Positions 57,607 through 64,000 of a stretch of DNA of 64,000 bases are shown piece after piece; within the stretch, counting starts at the first letter, position 1; each line of letters opens with the position of its first letter. The stretch is from positions 60,228,583-60,292,582 of the forward strand of contig CM047808.1 of NCBI GenBank assembly GCA_026214975.1, given 5' to 3'. Below the pieces are notes generated by a model that saw only the letters and a list, made by a program, of their open reading frames with translations, did no database searches and had not been told where the DNA came from. The position numbers were made by a program, and so were the translations under genes. The DNA is from Gentiana macrophylla. Its lineage: Eukaryota > Streptophyta > Magnoliopsida > Gentianales > Gentianaceae.

Positions 57607-57861
57607 CAGACTCAGTGTACTGACTCGACTCTGATAAAAAAGAAACGATCTTGTTTATTCCTAGAACGCTTGCAATTACGAGAGCAACTCTAGCAATTTT
57701 GAGGCCAAGTTTTCTAGAAATGAACAGAACAGAACCTGTTACGACTCAAATATTCACAGGCTAAAAATCATACTCAATGAATAGAAAAGGAAATAATTTA
57801 CAGGAACAAAAATATATACAAATTCTTAATCTTAATTAAAAATTATTTTTGACACGAGTCC
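57607..57861 (-). mobile_element. Old gypsy element: leader remnant
   Basis: About 255 bases, AT-rich, lying between the outer end of F and the primer site. In minus orientation this would be the untranslated leader upstream of gag. No coding signature. The rest of the element is displaced beyond F, out of view. Confidence 0.6.
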
Positions 57862-57883
57862 CCGGCAACGGTGCGAAAAACCA
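57862..57883 (-). promoter_or_regulatory. Old gypsy primer-binding site (tRNA-Asp type)
   Basis: The minus strand reads TGGTTTTTCGCACCGTTGCC followed by GGGGACT. The Athila/Tat primer site TGGCGCCGTTGCCGGGGA is complementary to aspartate tRNA; here the core ACCGTTGCCGGGGA is kept and the start is altered. Confidence 0.78.
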
Positions 57884-59450
57884 TGATGTCGCGCGAGGTG
57901 CGGTCATGAACTACTAGCAATAGTACTAGATCTATCATAGTATAGTGAACGGCATAGCAATGGATGAATACACAAAGACTCGTAAAAACACAAAGTAATC
58001 AAGATCAAGAACAATAAAGGCGGTCGATGGCCAACAATGGGAAGGAAGAATAATGGCGAAAATCAGTCACAAGAACAAACACAAACACAATGCTATGAGT
58101 TTTAAAGGTATTATTTCTAACTATGAGCTATTAGTTATTTCCCCCAACATATATATTCATCTACCCCGTGGTGAATTTTAAATTCTTCACAGCTACAGGT
58201 GCTAACCCTAATATTACGCTACTTCCATAGGACAAACAGTAGGTGCTTATGTGAATTAACCTCCTTTATTGTATTAGTTCACATGCAATAAGATCTAGAA
58301 ATAGCCTTCTTAAGACCGAGGACCTCCCTAAATAGCTATCGTCGATTGACTAGCGTGTTCCTAAGGACCGATCAAAACCATGTCCTAATTACCACTTCAC
58401 CTTGTAAGACCTTCATGCTAATTTATGATGACAAGAAAATAGATGATCATATGTAAATTAATTCTGCCAATCAGACGTAGGTGGCGCCGATTATCATGAA
58501 CTGGGATTTACTAGGTATTCACATCTAGTGATAAAGACTTTCGTACATCTGAAGAACGCAACCACTATTTCATGATTTCTTCACCAACGCATCAGATCTA
58601 TCCATACATGGGGTAAATAAACTAACTACTACATAGTAGAACTAAACTAAACAATTAAATCATACTAATCACACAGGACAATGATAGATCAACATCGAGA
58701 AAAAGTAGAAGAGTCAAAGCCTCGAGGCCGAGCGTAGATCCTCGTCAGATCTCTCCCTAGAAGGTGAATCCGTCAGATCCGTGACTAGAACTCATAATAA
58801 ATAAATAAAAATAATAGATCAAAAGAACTTTTATTGCATAATGTATTTGCCTTGAGAAAATTGGACTCAACGTCACACTTTACAACTGAGGCTAATGCCT
58901 CGTATTTATAGCTGAATAACCAACTTAGCTAGCCCCTAAAACTATCCCTCATCCAAGAAAACGCGTTTCCTAAAGCTTTTGGGACTCTCACGACTGCAGT
59001 TTCCCTCCATGCAACTACGGAGGAATTTTGTCCTTTTCCACTCTACCAAATTAACTGAGGGTTCTGGAACACCCTAGGCCCGATTCTCTATCCAGTTTGC
59101 TTCCAGAATCCGTCCAAGAACTTGGCACGAATCTTGTTACCTGAAAATTGTCCAATACCAGACGAAATAATATCGAGTCGAGGAATATAAACGCTAAATG
59201 CAAATTACTCGACTCATGAACCCGACATATGACATTCATTACCAATGGTTCATATAAATGGCCGAAAACAACTATTTTTAGCTTAGAATGGGTGAAATGT
59301 TGATGTCGTAAGGTGTATCATTTTTAGCATATTCAACGATCGTATGAGATTTCTTGAATTTGGGTTATGACTTAAGTAAGAGCTATTCGGCCATCAGCCA
59401 CAGTAGGGATCGGGTAACTTTTAGAGACAAGGGTTGGCTACCACATTGTG
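57884..59450 (-). repeat. Old gypsy 5' LTR (probable, outer end not fixed)
   Basis: On + the stretch begins TGATGTCGCGCG right after the primer site, as an LTR inner end should. The minus strand has a TATA box CTATAAATACGAGG (about 58892-58905). There is no second copy in the window, so I cannot set the outer end; it lies at or before the insertion point of G (59450). ORFs here (59051-59245, 59438-59659, minus) show no signature. Confidence 0.62.
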
Positions 59451-60855
59451 TGTTGGTCCCAGAGATGGTTGAGTATATAGTCAGAGGGGGGTGAATGACT
59501 ATATATGGAATTTAAAAACTTTTCTTGATGAAGTGTTTTTATGTAGTGGATAAAACCCTTCCAAATGATTGTTTCAAAGTCATTTAAACTATCACACACG
59601 AATATGTAAATTGCAGAATGTAAATACTGAAAATAAAAAAAAAGAATGTAAATGAACACAAAAACTTATAATGTTTGAGGGTGGTGTAATCCCTGAATCC
59701 ACTCTTCTCCTGTGATGATTGGAGGAATTCACTATTGTTTTTCACCAATACAGTAGTTAGATTGTCCCTGGCTACACAAGCTTCAAAATCTACAGTCTAT
59801 CACTCCCTGGATACAAAAGCTTCAGTGACTCAGTCTCCAACACTGATCCTTGAGATCAAATCCTTCAGAAGCTTATCAAAATGATCACAACTCCTTCTCA
59901 GATTCCTCTAATTCAGTTGCTAGTGGTAGATCCTTAATGTTGATGTGAATTTAAGAATTCACAAGTTTGATCAATCTCAGACTCAATATTTCTTCTCTGG
60001 TATGTTTTTCTGGATTGATCTTTTCTGGATATAGCTTTGAACATTAGAATGAAGATTTGTGAATTTCGCAGAGTTTTGGAACTTGTAAAATTCATAGATG
60101 TTCTTGTTGTTTTTCCTTCCTGTCAACGCCTTCTATTTACAGCCATGGATTCCTTGATTTTGAATTTTCCCTCCATTGGCTAATTAATGCTCAGAATAAT
60201 CCTTAATTTTTTCTTGATTTAATCCTCCTTGATTTTAGTTATCCGGATTTTCTTCAAATGTTTACCATAAAATCAGTCATTGATTGATTTTGCATTTAAT
60301 GCTTGATCTTTCATATTTTTCATGTTTCTGATTAACCGTTAACAGCTTACTTCATTTAGCTGCTTCTTCTTTTCTTCACTGGCTAAGTGACTACTTTACT
60401 TGAATGTCTCCTTAGTTAATTCACTGGTCAAGTGATTGCTTTACTCGGCTGCTTGATTTCTACATTGTTGTTGCCTCTATGTGGTTTATCAGCCGATAGA
60501 GGTTTACTTCACTGATCTTTAGTTTGTGCGAGATCAGTGTACACCATATTATAAATAATTGAGTTTCATCACTTGTATTAATTCTTAGACTTACCCAAGC
60601 TTATCACAGATTTCCTTGATTGTAAGTCGGTCCATAGGTCTTCACTTCACTATGATGGTGCCTTGGCTATCTTCACTCAACTGGTCTTCTGATTTTCATT
60701 GAGCTGGACTACCAGACTAGTACAGTTATTGTCCGACTGAACTTATACAACTGGTCAGACTTCTATGTAAAACCTATACATTCATTTCTAATTTATTTCA
60801 GGCTTGCTCTAATAGCTAGTGTGACCATCATCAAAACTATAAAATGTTCCTAACA
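59451..60855 (-). repeat. Element G 3' LTR (Copia/SIRE, same family as F)
   Basis: 1405 bp, TGTTGGTCCCAGAG to TTCCTAACA, similar to the LTRs of C and closer to F. It is followed on + by a polypurine tract complement and by the end of an extra ORF, so its internal region lies to the right and the element is on the minus strand. The TATA position reads TATTTACA on + (about 60135), slightly altered. The presumed TSD on the left is TTGTG (59446-59450); the right end is out of view. Confidence 0.93.
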
Positions 60856-60869
60856 ATTTACCTCTTTTT
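60856..60869 (-). promoter_or_regulatory. Element G polypurine tract within a stem-loop
   Basis: AAAAAGAGGTAAAT on the minus strand abuts TGTTAGG. Arms ATCATCAAAA (60827-60836) and TTTTGATGAT (60866-60875) are perfectly complementary and enclose the LTR edge and most of the tract. Confidence 0.85.
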
Positions 60870-60959
60870 GATGATACCAAAACCCTCATAAGCCTGAATA
60901 TAAGTACAATCATTGATTATTATAAACAAGAGTGAAATCCGAAATTTTTTATTCATCCT

Positions 60960-61145
60960 TAATGGGTAAAATCAAAATAACATAAAAATTTTGAAACTAC
61001 TAGTTCTTACGATTTCCTTGTATTTCTTGACCTTTGTAGTGTGAACGCCCATCATATCCTTGAAATCCACTTCTAGAAACTTCCACTTCCAGTAGGCTAA
61101 GGCAGTTTCTTGAGGCAGACTTCCAAAGGATTTCCCGTTAAACAG
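60960..61145 (-). pseudogene. Element G extra ORF, C-terminal end
   Basis: The minus strand from 61145 is open and codes a segment with ETALAYWKWKFLEVDFKDM and GVHTTKVKKYKEIV. This lines up with the extra-ORF end of C (about 20080-19930, with LAYLEVEVSKIDWKDIEEV and TTKFKRYK). The upstream part is cut by insertion of H. Function unknown. Confidence 0.78.
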
Positions 61146-61233
61146 TGTAACATCCCGACTTTTGAGAAAAGGGCAAAAGAGTCTTTTAACAAAAATTCAT
61201 ATTTTTGCTTTATTTTAATTAAAAGATTTGAAG

Positions 61234-61239
<6 letters not shown>

Positions 61240-61289
<50 letters not shown>
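61240..61289. repeat. (TA)n microsatellite
   Basis: An unbroken run of about 25 TA units within the LTR of H. Confidence 0.98.
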
Positions 61290-61292
<3 letters not shown>

Positions 61293-61889
61293 GATTTAAT
61301 TTTGTTGGGAATTTTATTTGGGATTAATAAAGTTATTAGGAGTTAATGGGAGGTTTTATTTTTGGATTTTAACTATCCCATTAATGAGAGGAGTTACCAA
61401 AAAGTAAATCGAATTTAGAACGTTTTCCTTCAACGTTGAAAGCAAAGGGTAAAGGAGAAGAGACTTCTCCAAATTTCTTTCTCGATCCTTGACGGTTTCA
61501 GAACGGAGGATGGATTCGGAATCAGTGGATGAAGGTGATCGTTTTGGTACAAGAAAGTTGAAGCTTTGGAAAGGTTTTTGGTGGAAGTTTCAGAGTTGTT
61601 ACTGTTTGCTTGCTTTTTGCTTGCTTTTGCTTTGGATTTAAGGTAAGAGGCTCTTCCTATTGTTTAATTGAGATCTTATGTTGTTAAGGTTGTGTTTTGG
61701 GTATAAATTGTGGTGTTTTGATGTTGAAATCATGTTTAAATGTGGTCATGCTTTTGCTTAATGAGATGTGATGTTAAAGTAGAGATTTTCTGTTGTTATG
61801 ATGCTGGGATTCATGTTAAACATGTTTGGTTTGGGTTAGAAATCGAAAAGGGTGAAGAAAAACGTGTTTAGAGAGTTTTGTGCGTTTAG

Positions 61890-62036
61890 TGTGCGCACAT
61901 TGACTAGCTGTGTGCGCACATTTTTAAGGTGAATGTACGACACTGAGTGTGCGCACATTCCAGGAATGTGCACACACTGGCGTGGTGAATGTAAATTTTT
62001 CCCAATGTGCACACATTCCCTAGAATGTCGCACATT
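61890..62036. repeat. TGTGCGCACATT palindrome repeats in the LTR of H
   Basis: Six copies: GTGCGCAC at 61891, 61912 and 61949, then GTGCAC forms at about 61968 and 62007, and TGTCGCACATT at about 62027. GTGCGCAC and GTGCAC are perfect palindromes. Spacing is 20-40 bases. Confidence 0.9.
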
Positions 62037-63249
62037 GCCCCTTTTTTGATAAATAGGTTGTTTTAAGCTATGGTATGAGTCTTAAATGTTGTTGCATGAT
62101 TTAATAACATTAATTAAACATGAACAAGCCTCGATTAAGCTTCTGATGCGTTTAGTTCTGGCACCGAATGTACTCTTCAAGGGAGTTGAAGTTCGGGACC
62201 GTCAGAAGGGTTTGAATGGCTTGTGCTTTGATGAATTAGTATTCATCAATGTCTGTGTATGTGCTAGGCCTTGTCCGTGTCTAGCGGTCTAGGAGAGAGT
62301 AATAGAGGAGAGGGAGATTAATTGAAAATACTTAGGTGCTAGTTAACAACTAATAATAAACGTACGTGTGTAGTTAAAAGACTAAACATCGTAACATTCT
62401 TGGTAAGGCACCTAGCTATATCGCGATGTGTGGGCGGTCATATAAAGTGAATAACTCTGCTGGCCTATAAACGGCTAAATGGCAGGGGGACTTCGCCGAA
62501 CGTGTACACTATCTGGTCTTAACCCGTGGCTATCGGTGTGATCCACTGATAGGTTGCAAACGATACCTCGTGGTGGGTGGCACCATGCGTTGTGCCCTTG
62601 AGTGCCGATGTGACAAAGATAAGTTAAGTTAGAAACGTTTAGTCACGACATGTTGATGAGCATGAAGTGAACCCTAGAATTGAGTCGGTCTCATAAAGAT
62701 AACTTAATAATAATTAATGAACCTTTCAATTCGTGGTAAGACTTAATTTTACATTAGCTTCTTCTTCTTGCTAAGTACTTTGTACTTACCTCAATTGCAT
62801 ATGTTGTTTTGTGTGCTTTTGGGGTGAGAAGACGAACAGGTTGTCCTTGAGCTCGTTGAGGAGTTCGATGATGTTTTGATGACGTTGGTGCTGATGATGA
62901 TTTCTTTTACTTTCTTTTAAAGGTTGTACTATAGTATGTTGTAGATTCTTAAATAGCATGTTGTATTTTTATTCCAAGTTTTTAAGACAAGGGTTGTATC
63001 TTTATTTTGTAACATCGTACGTTGTAAGCTTCATCTCGTTGTTTTAAACTTTTCCTTTATACCCCTAGTCGGTTTGTATTCTATTCTAGTAGCATTTATG
63101 ATTTTACCCGAGCCTTTTGGACTTCCGTTGCTTTAATTTTGATACGACGACGTAGAGGCTGGCGTATAATATTGGAGTTATTTAATGTTATACGCGTCAA
63201 ACGTTCTCTTCCGGATAAGGGCTCGGTATCCGGGAGCGGGGCGTTACAG

Positions 63250-63262
63250 TTGGTATCAGAGA
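63250..63262 (+). promoter_or_regulatory. Element H primer-binding site (tRNA-iMet type)
   Basis: TTGGTATCAGAGA follows the LTR end after one base. Chromoviruses use the initiator methionine tRNA. Confidence 0.9.
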
Positions 63263-64000
63263 AGAGCGTTCCTTGCTTTTCTAGGCTTCCATCTCTCCAT
63301 TCCTTAAGATAAGACTTCTTTAGACCACTTAGTAACCATTCTGACTTCCTTGATCTTTCAGAATGGTAGGAACCCGTAGAAGTTTCTTTACTAACCTAAG
63401 TTCTGTTCTCAAGATAAGGTATCTTGGATCTTTTAGAACCTTTCTGATCTCTCTTGTTCTTGGTGGTAATTTTCGTAAATCTAATAATCCTTATACCGTG
63501 GTTAGTTTTCACTAGAGCCTAGTGAAGTCTTCTTTGGCGAAGGTTAGTTTGAGTTTTAAGCTCACATCTTTTATGTGATGCCCTCTAGTTTGTTCCTTCT
63601 ATGATCCTGAATAGAATCCATACCTTCTTTTGGAGCTTTCAGACTTTTCTCTCTTTGCTCTTTCTATTGGAGGATTTAATGTTTTCTTAATGTAACATTT
63701 TGGTTTAATCATTTTTTTTATTTTGTAACTTGGTGTTATGCAACACGTGTAAACGATTTTGTTCATGTTTCTATGAGTCTTTGTAATATCCTTTCTGATG
63801 TTCCAAAAATTCTGTAAATTTTCAGCCACTTAGAAAATTGCCTTATCTACAATTTCTCTTTTGGAATCAACTTAATTTTCAATATGGATTGTTCATAAAT
63901 TGCTTAACAAGGAGGATTACTCTGTTCATAAAATTCTGCAGCGGTACTCTTACTTATGAATCTGTTTTGAATAAGCTAAACACCCCCAAACGACTTGAAT
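63263..64000 (+). other. Element H leader, no gene seen
   Basis: T-rich untranslated stretch up to the window end. No frame on + with gag similarity begins here; the 76-codon minus ORF at 63599-63829 has no signature. Confidence 0.7.

Larger units (their letters stand above)
59451..61145 (-). mobile_element. Element G: Copia/SIRE retrotransposon, left end only, interrupted by H
   Basis: Consists in this window of the 3' LTR, the polypurine tract and the end of the extra ORF. The remainder lies right of element H, beyond 64000. The family is the same as F. Confidence 0.88.
61146..63248 (+). repeat. Element H 5' LTR (2103 bp)
   Basis: Bounded by TGTAACATCCCG and GGGGCGTTACA, with the terminal TGTAAC/GTTACA inverted repeat. 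It holds a TA microsatellite (61240-61289) and a group of TGTGCGCACA palindromes (61890-62036). Short ORFs inside (61110-61346, 62086-62292) cross the LTR border or the repeats and are not genes. Confidence 0.9.
61146..64000 (+). mobile_element. Element H: Ty3/gypsy chromovirus-like retrotransposon, 5' end
   Basis: The LTR begins TGTAACATCCCGAC and ends CGGGGCGTTACA, an end pair typical of plant Tekay/Del chromoviruses. A tRNA-iMet primer site follows, so H is on the plus strand and its coding part lies beyond the window. It is inserted into the extra ORF of G (possible TSD AACAG, 61141-61145). Confidence 0.88.

Noticed and set aside
57300..60855. F and G as the two LTRs of one element with the 1.8 kb between them as interior
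   Set aside because: F has no polypurine tract on its right side, while G has one on its right, followed by the end of an extra ORF. The interior of G therefore lies to the right.
61890..62036. CRISPR-like or telomere-like repeat
   Set aside because: Units are short palindromes with irregular spacing within an LTR of a plant retroelement; there are no uniform spacers and no telomere motif.

Overview
This window is plant nuclear DNA, probably from a eudicot with a large genome. It is intergenic heterochromatin made almost wholly of nested LTR retrotransposons, and I find no host gene, tRNA, rRNA or CRISPR array. The plant assignment rests on Copia elements of the SIRE/Maximus type (gag-pol plus a long coiled-coil/acidic extra ORF, LTRs of 1.4-1.8 kb), a Ty3/gypsy element of the Athila type with its extra ORF after integrase, an LTR of chromovirus (Tekay/Del) type, and AT-rich sequence. 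I cannot name the species.

The layout was solved by matching LTR copies and target-site duplications (TSDs). Element A (Copia/SIRE, + strand, 175-57294, TSD CACCT) sits inside an older LTR (copy F, 1-174 and 57300-57606). A is broken by element Z (Athila-like gypsy, - strand, 2591-10989, TSD AGTAT) in gag, and by element B (Copia/SIRE, - strand, 15002-51645, TSD GCAAC) in the reverse transcriptase/RNase H region. B carries a solo LTR, D, of A's own family (42944-44705, TSD GATAC), and element C (another Copia/SIRE, - strand, 18399-40056, TSD CACTC) in its extra ORF. C carries element E (a non-coding LTR element, + strand, 26166-35815, TSD GCTTT) in its integrase. The left LTR of E carries a 639-bp terminal-inverted-repeat transposon (27471-28109, 8-bp TSD TTTATTTA), and the right LTR still shows the empty site. 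To the right of A lie remnants of an old gypsy element with a tRNA-Asp-type primer site (57607-59450). Next is the left LTR and first internal bases of another SIRE element (G, 59451-61145). Last is the 5' LTR and leader of a gypsy chromovirus-like element H (61146 to the window end).

Coding content is therefore split and decayed. A has gag, protease, integrase, RT, RNase H and extra-ORF segments, with many stops and a Glu-to-Lys change at the third integrase catalytic residue. B is better kept, with intact protease, integrase and RT signatures. C is full length apart from E but heavily frame-broken. Z has lost its gag, protease and RT. E has a primer site, a polypurine tract and LTRs but no coding sequence, so it would depend on proteins of other elements.

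The most notable signals are these. (1) A stem encloses the polypurine tract and LTR edge in three SIRE subfamilies (A, B, G) and keeps its pairing despite sequence change. (2) LTR copies differ repeatedly at CAG/CTG triplets, where one copy holds a CG-containing string, which looks like a systematic base-calling or consensus artefact at methylated CHG sites. (3) The extra ORF of Z is preceded by a second U3-like block with a TATA box. (4) The non-coding element E has seven scattered polypurine-like octamers and a tandem hairpin pair. (5) The small transposon in E is filled with palindromic ATTCTGAC/GTCAGAAT repeats.
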